The position numbers and the translations under genes are program-made. DNA of 38,034 nucleotides from Nitriliruptoraceae bacterium. GTDB taxonomy: Bacteria; Actinomycetota; Nitriliruptoria; Nitriliruptorales; Nitriliruptoraceae. Location: the NCBI GenBank assembly GCA_003565155.1, contig PXDB01000022.1:1-38034 (forward strand), in the 5' to 3' direction. How positions within the stretch are numbered: position 1 is the stretch's first letter; every line of letters begins with the position of its first letter. Shown here piece by piece: positions 14,057 to 22,011 of the stretch. The notes beneath the pieces are model-generated. The model was not told where the DNA came from. It saw only the letters and a list, made by a program, of their open reading frames with translations, and searched no databases.

Positions 14057-15651
14057 TCCCAGGCCTGCTGCAACGCACCCCACTGACCCTCGACATGGTG
14101 TTCGAGCGCATGCGCGGGGTGTACGCCGACGGCCGCGTCGCTGATCACGAGTGGGAGACCACCTACGGCGAGGTGGCGGACCGCATCCTGCGCCTGGCGA
14201 AGGCGTTGACCGAAGAGCTGGGGGTGCGACCCGGCGACCGTGTGGCGACCTTCGGCTTCAACTCGATCCGCCACTTCGAGCTGTACTTCGCCGTCCCGCT
14301 GGTCGGTGCGGTGCTCCACACCGTCAACGTCCGGCTCTTCGATGAGCAGATCGCCTGGATCGTCAACCACGCGCAGGACCGGGTGCTGTTCGCCGACGGG
14401 TCGCTGCTCGCACAGGTCGCAGGTTTCGCCGGCAAGCTCGAGACGGTCGAGCACGTCGTCAGGATGGGCCACGGTGCGGACGAGCGGCTCCCCACGGTGT
14501 TCGATCACGACGAGCTCATCGCCGCGAACGATCCGCTCGAGGACCGCCCGGAGCTGGACGAGGACGCGGCCTTCGGGCTCTGTTACACCTCCGGTACGAC
14601 CGGGGACCCGAAGGGCGTGCTGTACTCCCACCGCGGCATGACCCTGCACTCGCTGGCGGCGTGCATGACCGGCCACATCGGGATCGACGAGTCGGACGTC
14701 GTGTTCCCGGTGGTGCCGATGTTCCACGCCTTCGCCTGGGGTCTGCCCTACGCCGCCCCGCTGGCGGGTGCGGAGCTGGTGTTCCATGGTGCCGACAGCA
14801 GCCCGGACAACCTCGGACGCATCATCGAGCAGCACGCGGTCACGCTCTCGGCGGGGGTACCGACGATCTGGAAGTCGCTGCTGCCTGCGCTCGAGGCCGG
14901 CGAGGTGGACGCGTCGTCCCTGCGCCTGGTGTTCGTCGGCGGCGCCGCCTCACCACGCGCGCTGATCGAGCCCTACGACCGGCTCGGCATCGAGTACCTG
15001 CAGGTCTGGGGGATGACCGAGACCGGGCCCCTGGCCTGCGCCTCCCGGCCACGCCGACGTCACCGTGGGCTGAGCCGCGACGAGCTGCTGGACGTGCGTG
15101 CCCACACCGGCACCATCTTCGCCGGGCTCCAGGCGCGGATCACCGACGGCGACGGCCGGCCGGTGCCCAACGACGGCGTCGCCGTCGGCGAGCTCGAGGT
15201 CCGTGGGCCCTGGATCGCCGCCGCCTACTACGGGGTGGACGCCGATGAGCGCTTCAACGACGGCTGGTTGCGGACCGGGGACGTAGCCACCATGGATCCG
15301 GACGGGATGTTCCGCATCGTCGACCGGGCGAAGGACCTCGTGAAGTCCGGTGGCGAGTGGATCAGCTCCGTCGAGCTCGAGGGGCACCTCCTCGCGCACC
15401 CCGCGGTGGCGGATGCCGCCGTCGTCGGCGTGCCGTCGCGACGGTGGGACGAACGGCCGGTCGCCGTCGTGGTCCCGGTCGATCCCGCCGCGGCCCCCAG
15501 CCTCGAGGACGTGCGCGGCTTCCTCCGCGAGCGGGTCGTCTCGTGGTGGCTTCCCGACGCGCTCGAGGTCGTCGAGGAGATCCCGAAGACCTCGGTCGGC
15601 AAGCTCGACAAGAAGGTCCTGCGCTCCCGGATCGACACCGTGCTCGACTGA
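14053..15651 (+). CDS. fatty-acid/acyl-CoA synthetase (AMP-forming)
   Basis: A 532-residue ANL-superfamily ligase that should activate a carboxylic acid to acyl-AMP and then acyl-CoA. Key motifs: P-loop YTSGTTGDPKGV from Tyr178, WGMTETGP (A5), GWLRTGD (A7), and PKTSVGKLDKK with the conserved C-terminal Lys517. Length and the FGFNSIRHFELYFAVPLVGAVLHTVNVRL segment resemble medium/long-chain fatty acyl-CoA synthetases of the AlkK/FadD branch. Coupled by ATGA to the PucR gene. Since a type III polyketide synthase operon starts about 1 kb downstream, it could supply the acyl-CoA starter; ordinary fatty acid degradation is the alternative. Confidence 0.92.
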   Translation: MIPGLLQRTPLTLDMVFERMRGVYADGRVADHEWETTYGEVADRILRLAKALTEELGVRPGDRVATFGFNSIRHFELYFAVPLVGAVLHTVNVRLFDEQIAWIVNHAQDRVLFADGSLLAQVAGFAGKLETVEHVVRMGHGADERLPTVFDHDELIAANDPLEDRPELDEDAAFGLCYTSGTTGDPKGVLYSHRGMTLHSLAACMTGHIGIDESDVVFPVVPMFHAFAWGLPYAAPLAGAELVFHGADSSPDNLGRIIEQHAVTLSAGVPTIWKSLLPALEAGEVDASSLRLVFVGGAASPRALIEPYDRLGIEYLQVWGMTETGPLACASRPRRRHRGLSRDELLDVRAHTGTIFAGLQARITDGDGRPVPNDGVAVGELEVRGPWIAAAYYGVDADERFNDGWLRTGDVATMDPDGMFRIVDRAKDLVKSGGEWISSVELEGHLLAHPAVADAAVVGVPSRRWDERPVAVVVPVDPAAAPSLEDVRGFLRERVVSWWLPDALEVVEEIPKTSVGKLDKKVLRSRIDTVLD

Positions 15652-15683
15652 GGCGGGCAGCCACCGATCGAGGAGGGATGGTC

Positions 15684-16586
15684 GTGACCTGGATCGCACC
15701 GCGGATGACGTCGGTGCCCGTCGGCGGGGGCGAGCTGACCGTGGCCCGGTGGGGTCGGGGGCCGATGCCCGTCATCGCCAGCCACGGCATCACCGCGAAC
15801 CATCGCAGCTTCGGTGAGGTCGCCGCGCAGCTCGGTGCGGACGCGGGGGTCACGCTGTGGGCGGTAGACCACCGCGGCCGCGGCGGTTCCGCGCAGCTCC
15901 CCGGGCCGGTCGGGTTGGACGCGCACGCGCGGGACCTGCTCGCGGTCGCCGATCAGCTCGCGCTGCAGGACGTGGTACTGGTCGGCCACTCCATGGGTGC
16001 CTACGTGGTCGCACGGGCGGCGGAGCTCGCCCCCGAGCGGGTCGGGGGGCTGGTGCTGGTCGATGGTGGGCTCCCCGTCCCCCTCGATCCGCCGCCGGAC
16101 ACCGACATCGAGCACGTCGTGCACTCGGTGATCGGACCTGCGCTCGAACGGCTCGACCTCAGCTTCTCCTCCGTGGACGAGTACATCGCGATGTGGCGGC
16201 AGCACCCCGCCGTGGGTGGCACGGCCTTCACCGACGTCGTCGAGGCCTACGTGCGCTACGACCTGGAGGCCGACGGTGCGGCGTGGCGCTCGGTGGTCCG
16301 CAAGGACGCGGTGCTGGCCGACGGGCGGAGCACGCTGGTCGACGAAGGTGCCCGCACGGCGGTCGAGCGGGTCGGGCGGCCGACGACGTTGCTGTGGGCG
16401 CCCCGGGGTGTGCTCGACCAGGAGCCGGGCTTGCTGCCACCGGAGCTGGTGGCCGCCAAGACGGCCGAGCTCGACCACCTCCGGGCACAGCAGGTGCGTG
16501 ACGTGAACCACTACACGATCCTGTTCGACCCCGCCGCCGCGGCCGTCGTCGCCGCCGCCGTCTCGGATGCCGCTGCCACCGACTGA
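15684..16586 (+). CDS. alpha/beta hydrolase
   Basis: A 300-residue soluble hydrolase with SHGITANHRSF (oxyanion region), VDHRGRGGS, nucleophile elbow VGHSMGAYV with Ser103 and a late His in RDVNHYTILFDP. The substrate is unknown; esterase, thioesterase or lactonase activity would all fit. GTG at 15684 is seven bases after AGGAGG; the ATG at 15678 is only one base after that site and is therefore less likely. It begins 32 bases after the acyl-CoA synthetase stop, same strand, so it probably shares the transcript and may act on the same acyl compounds. Confidence 0.85.
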   Translation: MTWIAPRMTSVPVGGGELTVARWGRGPMPVIASHGITANHRSFGEVAAQLGADAGVTLWAVDHRGRGGSAQLPGPVGLDAHARDLLAVADQLALQDVVLVGHSMGAYVVARAAELAPERVGGLVLVDGGLPVPLDPPPDTDIEHVVHSVIGPALERLDLSFSSVDEYIAMWRQHPAVGGTAFTDVVEAYVRYDLEADGAAWRSVVRKDAVLADGRSTLVDEGARTAVERVGRPTTLLWAPRGVLDQEPGLLPPELVAAKTAELDHLRAQQVRDVNHYTILFDPAAAAVVAAAVSDAAATD

Positions 16587-16594
16587 CCGCGTGG

Positions 16595-16623
16595 TTGCCG
16601 GTCCCAGCGGCGCTCCGTAGCCT
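16595..16623 (+). promoter_or_regulatory. probable leaderless promoter of the prenylated-polyketide operon
   Basis: TTGCCG at 16595-16600 and TAGCCT at 16618-16623 are separated by exactly 17 bases, a good fit to an actinobacterial housekeeping promoter. The ATG of the UbiA gene at 16631 begins 7 bases after the -10 box, so transcription would start at or next to the A of the start codon. The UbiA gene has no ribosome site, which agrees with a leaderless message. Confidence 0.55.
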
Positions 16624-16630
16624 CGCCGGC

Positions 16631-17521
16631 ATGACGGACCGCCGCACGGTCCCCGCCGACCCGCCCCGCAGCGGTGTGTCCGGCCCGGTGACCACCGACC
16701 AGCAGGTGCGCGGTCCTGCCGTCGCCCTCGCGTTGCTCCGAGCGTCCCACCTCGGCCCGAGCCTTGCGGTCACGACCATCGCCGCCCTGTTGGCGGTGGC
16801 CTTCGGGCTGTCGGCCGACCGTGGGCTCGTGGTCACGCTGGCGGTCTTCACGGGCCAGCTGACCATCGGCTGGGGCAACGATCTCGTCGATGCGGCACGC
16901 GACCGCACGGTGGGTCGTGCCGACAAGCCGCTGGCCACCGGGCAGCTGTCGACGGGGCTGGTCCGGCGTGCGCTGTACGTTGCGGCCGTCGCCTGCGTCG
17001 TGCTGTCGTTGCTCGTCGGCTGGCGCAGCGCTGCGGTCCATCTGCTGCTGGCGGTCGGGTTCGCGCACCTCTACAACCTGCGCCTCAAGGCGACGGTCTG
17101 GTCCTGGCTGCCGTACGCGGTGGCCTTCGGCGTGCTGCCGGCCGTGATCAGCCTGGCCGACATCCCGCCCCAGCTGCCACCGCTGTGGGTGGGAGCAGCG
17201 GCTGCGGGCCTGGGGGTCGCCGCGCACCTGCTCAACACCCTGCTCGACCTCGATGACGACGCCGCCACGGGCGTTCGGGGTCTCCCGCACCGCATCGGCG
17301 CGCGGTGGAGTCGTCGGGCCGCTGCCGGCATCCTGCTGTCCACCACCGCCGTCCTGGTGCTCGGGCCCGCCGGCGCCCCCGCGACGTGGGGGTGGCTGAC
17401 GCTCGGGGTCGTTGGCGTCCTCACCGCGCTCACCCTGGTCGGCCGCGGGAAGGTCCCCTTCTCCGCCGCCGTGCTGGTGGCGCTGTGCAACGTCGCGCTG
17501 CTCGTCGCCGTGGCCGTATGA
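16631..17521 (+). CDS. UbiA-family prenyltransferase
   Basis: A 296-residue membrane protein with about eight or nine hydrophobic segments. The first prenyl-diphosphate/Mg motif is NDLVDAARD at 83-91, followed by RADKPLATG; the second acidic motif is LDLDDD at about 205-210. Such enzymes transfer a prenyl chain from its diphosphate to an aromatic or quinol acceptor in the membrane. First gene of a six-gene operon with a type III polyketide synthase, so the acceptor is probably the polyketide phenol and not a ubiquinone or menaquinone precursor. ATG at 16631 is preceded by no ribosome site but by a well-placed promoter. The stop overlaps the next start (ATGA). Confidence 0.9.
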   Translation: MTDRRTVPADPPRSGVSGPVTTDQQVRGPAVALALLRASHLGPSLAVTTIAALLAVAFGLSADRGLVVTLAVFTGQLTIGWGNDLVDAARDRTVGRADKPLATGQLSTGLVRRALYVAAVACVVLSLLVGWRSAAVHLLLAVGFAHLYNLRLKATVWSWLPYAVAFGVLPAVISLADIPPQLPPLWVGAAAAGLGVAAHLLNTLLDLDDDAATGVRGLPHRIGARWSRRAAAGILLSTTAVLVLGPAGAPATWGWLTLGVVGVLTALTLVGRGKVPFSAAVLVALCNVALLVAVAV

Positions 17522-18681
17522 CGGTCTTCGATCTGGCCATCGTCGGCTCGGGGCCGACCGGGTCGGCCGCCGCACTCGGGGCGTTGCGGACCGATCCGTC
17601 GCTGCGGGTCGCGCTGCTGGACCGCGCCGACTTCCCCCGGGACAAGTCGTGCGGTGACGGCATCGCCCCGCACGTCATCGACCTGCTGGCGCGCGTCGGG
17701 GTGACGGGGGTCGTGGATGACCACACGCCGGTGCCGCGCCTGCGGCTCCAGCGCGACGGTGCACGGGTCGAGCGCACGATGGCCAGACCGACCTGGGTCA
17801 TCCCGCGGGCGGTGTTCGACCTCCGGCTGCGTTCCGCGGCGCAGGCGGCCGGTGCCATGCTGCTGCGCCACCGGGTCCGCGACCTGCGCGCCGCGCAGCT
17901 GGTGACGGTGGACGGGGAGGTGGCGGCGCGAACGCTCATCGGCGCGGACGGCGTCGGCTCCGTGGTCCGGCGCGCGCTCGGCCGCGAGCAGGGGCCGTTG
18001 GCGGTCGCCATCCGCGGCTACACCCCCACCCCGACCGAGCGCGCAGGGGCGCAGACCATCGTGTTCGACACCGCACGGCAGCCCGCCTACGCCTGGTCCT
18101 TCGACCGCGGCGACGGCCTCTCCAACGTCGGCTACGGACAGCTGCTCGGCGCCCGCGCCGAGCACCCGAACAGGGCGGTGCTGCTGGAGCGCCTGGAGGC
18201 GTTGCTGCCCGGTGCGAGCGAGGGCGGTCCCGGCAGCTGGAGGGGACAGCTCCTGCCCCTGTCCTCGGGTCGTTGGCCCCGGCAGGAGGGTCGTGTCCTG
18301 CTGGCCGGCGACGCCGCCGGCCTGGTGAACCCGATGACGGGCGAGGGCATCTACTACGCCGTCGCGACCGGGCTGGCCGCCGGCCGGGCCGCCGCACAGG
18401 CCGTGCGAGCGGGCGCGCCGGGGACCGCGGGCGTTCGGTACCGGCGGCTGACCCGCCGGTTGCTGTCCTCCCACCTGCGCCACATCGCCGCTGCCGCCCG
18501 CCTCAGCCGCTTCGACCCGGTGCTCGGCGCGGGGCTGCGGGCCTCCGCACGGCACCAGCGCGTGTTCGACGACCTCGTCGAGCTCGGTCTCGCCCGGGGG
18601 CACCTCACCCCGACGATGATCCGGAGCCTCGGCCGCGAGCTCCTCCTGCCGAGCCGGCCCGCAGACCCGCTACGAACATGA
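17518..18681 (+). CDS. geranylgeranyl reductase-family flavoprotein
   Basis: A 387-residue FAD enzyme. The N-terminal dinucleotide fold is AIVGSGPTGSAAA (8-19), followed by DKSCGDGIAP (42-51), GADGVGSVVRRAL, and the second FAD motif GDAAGLVNPMTGEGIYYA. The geranylgeranyl reductase signature YxWxF...GxG is present as YAWSFDR with NVGYG (191-207). The likely reaction is saturation of one or more double bonds of a prenyl chain, before or after transfer by UbiA. Coupled by ATGA on both sides, to UbiA and to the polyketide synthase. A hydroxylase role is less likely given the reductase signature. Confidence 0.87.
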   Translation: MTVFDLAIVGSGPTGSAAALGALRTDPSLRVALLDRADFPRDKSCGDGIAPHVIDLLARVGVTGVVDDHTPVPRLRLQRDGARVERTMARPTWVIPRAVFDLRLRSAAQAAGAMLLRHRVRDLRAAQLVTVDGEVAARTLIGADGVGSVVRRALGREQGPLAVAIRGYTPTPTERAGAQTIVFDTARQPAYAWSFDRGDGLSNVGYGQLLGARAEHPNRAVLLERLEALLPGASEGGPGSWRGQLLPLSSGRWPRQEGRVLLAGDAAGLVNPMTGEGIYYAVATGLAAGRAAAQAVRAGAPGTAGVRYRRLTRRLLSSHLRHIAAAARLSRFDPVLGAGLRASARHQRVFDDLVELGLARGHLTPTMIRSLGRELLLPSRPADPLRT

Positions 18682-18704
18682 CGTATGACCAGGGAAGGGG
18701 AGCC

Positions 18705-19790
18705 GTGCGGATCCTGAGCGTTCGTGGGAGCCTGCCGGAGCACCGCTACACCCAGGCGGAGATCACCGACGCGCTTGCGACGACGTTGCTGCCCGATGGG
18801 GACGATCGGCTGCTGCGGCGCGTGCACGCGAACGCCGGGGTGCGGACCCGACACCTGACCCTGCCCCTCGAGCGCTACGCGCAGCTGGAGAGCTTCACGG
18901 CGGCGAACGACGTGTTCATCGACGCGGCCGTGGAACTGGGTGCCGAGGCGGTCACCGACGCACTCAAGGCGGTCGGGATCACCCCGCAGGACGTCGATCT
19001 GCTGATCTCCGCCACGGTGACGGGCCTGGCGGTCCCCTCCCTCGACGCGCGGGTGGCCGCGCTGCTGGGCATGCGGCCCGACGTGGTACGCATGCCGTTG
19101 GTCGGTCTCGGCTGCGTCGCCGGTGCCGCCGGGGTGGCGCGCCTGCACGACTACCTGCGCGGTCGTCCCGATGGGGTCGCGGTGCTGCTCTCCGCTGAGC
19201 TGTGCTCGCTGACGCTGCAGCGCGATGACGCCTCCAAGGCGAACCTGGTCGCCAGTGGCCTGTTCGGCGACGGTGCCGCGGCGGTCGTCGCCGTCGGGTC
19301 CGAGCGGGCTGCCGACCTCGGCGGGACCGCCGACCTCCTCCAACCCGAGGTCCTCAGCTCCCGCAGCCGTCTGTACCCCGACTCCGAACGCGCCATGGGG
19401 TGGGACGTCGGCGCGAACGGGCTGAAGATCGTGCTGGACACCTCCGTGCCGCAGCTCGTCGAGCGCTACGTCGGCGAGGACGTCGCCGGGTTCCTCGCCG
19501 ACCACGGCCTCACCCAGGCCGACATCGAGTGGTACGTCGCGCATCCCGGGGGTCCCCGCGTCCTCCAGGCCCTGCAGCACACCCTCGGGGTCGACCGGGA
19601 CGCCTTCGCGGTGACCTGGGACTCCCTGGCCGCGATCGGCAACCTGTCGTCGGCCTCGGTGCTCCACGTGCTCGCCGACACCCTGGAACACCGTCCGCCC
19701 CGACCCGGCTCCTACGGGCTGCTGCTGGCGATGGGGCCAGGGTTCTGCTCCGAACTGGTGCTGCTCCGCGCACCCGGAGCAGCACCATGA
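18705..19790 (+). CDS. type III polyketide synthase
   Basis: A 361-residue chalcone/stilbene-synthase-fold enzyme with the complete triad: Cys137 in VGLGCVAGA, His280 in YVAHPGG and Asn313 in AAIGNLSSAS, plus the GPGF loop at 344-347. It extends an acyl-CoA starter with malonyl-CoA. The sequence is closest in look to bacterial alkylpyrone/alkylresorcinol synthases (BpsA, SrsA, AgqA type), not to the naphthalene synthase RppA; this is from memory. Start: GTG 18705 has GGAAGG six bases upstream and begins at the conserved RIL. ATG 18678 (370 residues) gives a perfect ATGA overlap with the flavoprotein gene and remains possible. Confidence 0.93.
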   Translation: MRILSVRGSLPEHRYTQAEITDALATTLLPDGDDRLLRRVHANAGVRTRHLTLPLERYAQLESFTAANDVFIDAAVELGAEAVTDALKAVGITPQDVDLLISATVTGLAVPSLDARVAALLGMRPDVVRMPLVGLGCVAGAAGVARLHDYLRGRPDGVAVLLSAELCSLTLQRDDASKANLVASGLFGDGAAAVVAVGSERAADLGGTADLLQPEVLSSRSRLYPDSERAMGWDVGANGLKIVLDTSVPQLVERYVGEDVAGFLADHGLTQADIEWYVAHPGGPRVLQALQHTLGVDRDAFAVTWDSLAAIGNLSSASVLHVLADTLEHRPPRPGSYGLLLAMGPGFCSELVLLRAPGAAP

Positions 19791-20338
19791 TCTGGTTCAC
19801 CCTGCTGATCGCCGCGGTCGCCCTCGAACGCCTCGCCGAGCTGGTGGTGTCCACGCGCAACGCCGCGTGGAGCTTCGCGCGCGGTGGCGTCGAGTCGGGG
19901 CAGCGTCACTACGTGGTGATGGTGGTGCTGCACACCGGCTTGCTGGTGGGTGCGTTGGTGGAGGTCTGGGTCCGTCAGCCCGACTTCGTGCCGGCGCTCG
20001 GCTGGACCATGTTCGCGCTGGTGGTGGCCTCCCAGGCGCTGCGCTGGTGGTGCATCGCGACGCTCGGGCGGCAGTGGAACACCCGGGTCATCGTCGTGCC
20101 GGGCCTGGCGCGGGTGAACGGCGGGCCGTACCGACACCTGTCCCACCCCAACTACGTCGCCGTGGTCCTCGAGGGCATCGCCCTGCCCCTGGTCCACTCC
20201 GCGTGGATCACCGCCGCGGTGTTCACGGTGTCCAACGCCGTGCTCATGGCCGTGCGGATCCGGGTGGAGAACCGCGCGCTCGAGGCCACGGCTGACGCCG
20301 CGCCGCAGGGCCCGACCGCCACCGGGTCGGCATCATGA
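19787..20338 (+). CDS. ICMT-like membrane O-methyltransferase of the polyketide operon
   Basis: A 183-residue protein with about five membrane segments and the ICMT family C-terminal motif: WNTRVIVVPGLARVNGGPYRHLSHPNYVAVVLEG, with RVENRAL near the end. BpsB (Bacillus), SrsB (Streptomyces) and AgqB (Actinoplanes) are proteins of this family beside type III polyketide synthases; they methylate the polyketide product. Here the start overlaps the synthase stop (ATGA at 19787), so O-methylation of the phenol or pyrone is the expected role. The shorter C-terminal tail ATADAAPQGPTATGSAS is low complexity. Confidence 0.88.
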   Translation: MIWFTLLIAAVALERLAELVVSTRNAAWSFARGGVESGQRHYVVMVVLHTGLLVGALVEVWVRQPDFVPALGWTMFALVVASQALRWWCIATLGRQWNTRVIVVPGLARVNGGPYRHLSHPNYVAVVLEGIALPLVHSAWITAAVFTVSNAVLMAVRIRVENRALEATADAAPQGPTATGSAS

Positions 20339-21360
20339 GGGACCTGCTGGTGATCGGCGGCGGTCCGGCGGGGCTGGCCAGCGCCCTCCACGCGGCGCGG
20401 GCCGGCCTCGAGGTCACCGTGTGGGACAAGCGTGCCGGTGCGCAGGACAAGGCCTGCGGCGAAGGGCTGATGCCGGGCGCCGTGGCCGCGCTCGAGGGAC
20501 TGGGGGTCGCACCTCGCGGCGCGGACATCCTCGGCATCCGCTACCTCGCCGGGCGCCACGCGGCGGAAGCGCGCTTCCGGGCCGGTCCCGGCCGCGGCGT
20601 GCGGCGCACCGTGCTGCACGACGCCCTGCGCGCCGCGGCCCACGACGCCGCCGTGCCGATCGAACAGCGCAACGTGCGCGCGCTGACCCCCCACAGCGAC
20701 CACGTGGCGGTCCACGGGCAGCGGTTCCGCAACGTCATCGCCGCGGACGGGCTGCACTCCCCGGTCCGCCGTCAGCTCGGCCTCGACGCCCGACCGTCGT
20801 CACGGCGGCGCTACGGCCTGCGTCGCCACTTCCATCGCGCGCCGTGGACCGACCTCGTCGAGGTGCACTGGTCGCGGACGGCGGAGGCCTACATCACCCC
20901 GGTCGCCGACGATCTCGTCGGGGTGGCGGTGCTGACCTCCTCCCGCGGTGACTTCGCGCACCACCTGGACCGTTTCCCCGCGCTGCGGTCGCGGTTGGCA
21001 GGTGCCGAGCCCGCCAGCCCGGTGCTCGGCGCCGGACCGCTGCGGCAGCGGGCCCGCTCGCGCGTGGCCGGTCGGGTGCTGCTGGTCGGCGATGCCAGCG
21101 GGTACGTCGACGCGCTGACCGGCGAGGGCATCTCCATGGGGCTCGCGCAGGCACGGGCGGCGGTCGCCGCGATCGCGGCGGGCGACCCACAGCGCTACGA
21201 GCAGCAGTGGCGCAGCATCACCTGGCGGTACCGGCTGCTCACGGCCGGCCTGCTGCACGCCACCCGTCTCCCACCCGTGCGCCGTGGCCTGGTGCCGGCC
21301 GCGGTGGCGTTGCCCCCGGTGTTCTCGGCAGCGGTCAACGCCCTGGCGAGGCCAGCATGA
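20335..21360 (+). CDS. FAD-dependent oxidoreductase, probable aromatic hydroxylase
   Basis: A 341-residue flavoprotein: LLVIGGGPAGLASALHAARAG at the N-terminus, DKACGEGLMPG, AADGLHSPVRRQLG and GDASGYVDALTGEGISMGL. It is related to the reductase at 17518 but lacks the YxWxF...GxG signature; the same region reads AYITPVADDLVGVAVL, the pattern seen in monooxygenase-like members such as SrsC/AgqC. The likely reaction is hydroxylation of the polyketide ring, giving a hydroquinone or quinone. It overlaps both neighbours by ATGA. A second prenyl reductase cannot be excluded from sequence alone. Confidence 0.85.
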   Translation: MRDLLVIGGGPAGLASALHAARAGLEVTVWDKRAGAQDKACGEGLMPGAVAALEGLGVAPRGADILGIRYLAGRHAAEARFRAGPGRGVRRTVLHDALRAAAHDAAVPIEQRNVRALTPHSDHVAVHGQRFRNVIAADGLHSPVRRQLGLDARPSSRRRYGLRRHFHRAPWTDLVEVHWSRTAEAYITPVADDLVGVAVLTSSRGDFAHHLDRFPALRSRLAGAEPASPVLGAGPLRQRARSRVAGRVLLVGDASGYVDALTGEGISMGLAQARAAVAAIAAGDPQRYEQQWRSITWRYRLLTAGLLHATRLPPVRRGLVPAAVALPPVFSAAVNALARPA

Positions 21361-21938
21361 GCGACGAACGTGTCATCCTGGTCGATGAGGACGGCAACGC
21401 CACCGGTTCCGCGCCGAAGGCGACGACCCACCACGCCGACACGCCGCTGCACCTGGCCTTCTCCTGCTACGTGTTCGACCCGTCCGGACGCCTGCTGGTG
21501 ACCCAGCGGGCCCTCGACAAGCGCACCTTCCCGGCGGTCTGGACCAACAGCGTCTGCGGCCATCCTGCACCCGGCGAGGAGATGTTCGACGCGGTGCACC
21601 GTCGCGCCGACCAAGAGCTCGGGGTGACGCTCGAGGCACTCACCCTGGTGCTGCCCACCTTCCGCTACGAGGCGACCGGTGCCAACGGGGTGCGTGAGAA
21701 CGAGCTGTGCCCGGTGTTCACGGCCGTGACCGACTCGGCACCGGTACCCGAACCCTCAGAGGTCGCGGCGGTGGAGTGGGTGGCCTGGGACGACTTCCGC
21801 GACGCCGTCCTGACCGGTGACCGCGAGGTGTCGGTGTGGTGCGCCGCCCAGGTCCCGGCGCTCGCGGCCATCGAGCAGGCCGACGGGACCTTCCCCGCCA
21901 GCACGCCCGCCGACCTGCCACCGGCCGCCCGCCTCTGA
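21357..21938 (+). CDS. idi: isopentenyl-diphosphate delta-isomerase, type 1
   Basis: A 193-residue Nudix-fold enzyme that interconverts isopentenyl and dimethylallyl diphosphate. Catalytic residues fall at the E. coli numbers: Cys67 in TNSVCGHP and Glu116 in ENELCPVF; metal ligands His25, His32, His69 and Glu114 are also present. It is the last gene of the operon, overlapping the flavoprotein by ATGA. Its place beside a UbiA prenyltransferase suggests it raises the supply of allylic primer for the prenyl donor. No prenyl-diphosphate synthase is in the operon, so the chain must be made elsewhere. The C-terminal tail (FPASTPADLPPAARL) is longer than the catalytic core needs. Confidence 0.95.
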   Translation: MSDERVILVDEDGNATGSAPKATTHHADTPLHLAFSCYVFDPSGRLLVTQRALDKRTFPAVWTNSVCGHPAPGEEMFDAVHRRADQELGVTLEALTLVLPTFRYEATGANGVRENELCPVFTAVTDSAPVPEPSEVAAVEWVAWDDFRDAVLTGDREVSVWCAAQVPALAAIEQADGTFPASTPADLPPAARL

Positions 21939-21950
21939 GCCCGCGACCCC

Positions 21951-21969
21951 CCGACCGCTGCGGTCGGGA
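21951..21969. terminator. hairpin between convergent operon and kinase-GH13 gene
   Basis: CCCGACCG at 21951-21958 pairs with CGGTCGGG at 21962-21969 around the loop CTG. It lies 12 bases after the idi stop and 43 bases before the 3' end of the opposing gene. No T-tract. A bidirectional terminator is the simplest reading. Confidence 0.55.
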
Positions 21970-22011
21970 CGCCGCCGCGCCGACGCTGGGTGCGACCGGC
22001 GGTGCACGCGG

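Noticed and set aside
16631-17521. Ubiquinone or menaquinone biosynthesis role for the UbiA protein
   Set aside because: It is coupled to a type III PKS operon and no quinone-ring genes are present.
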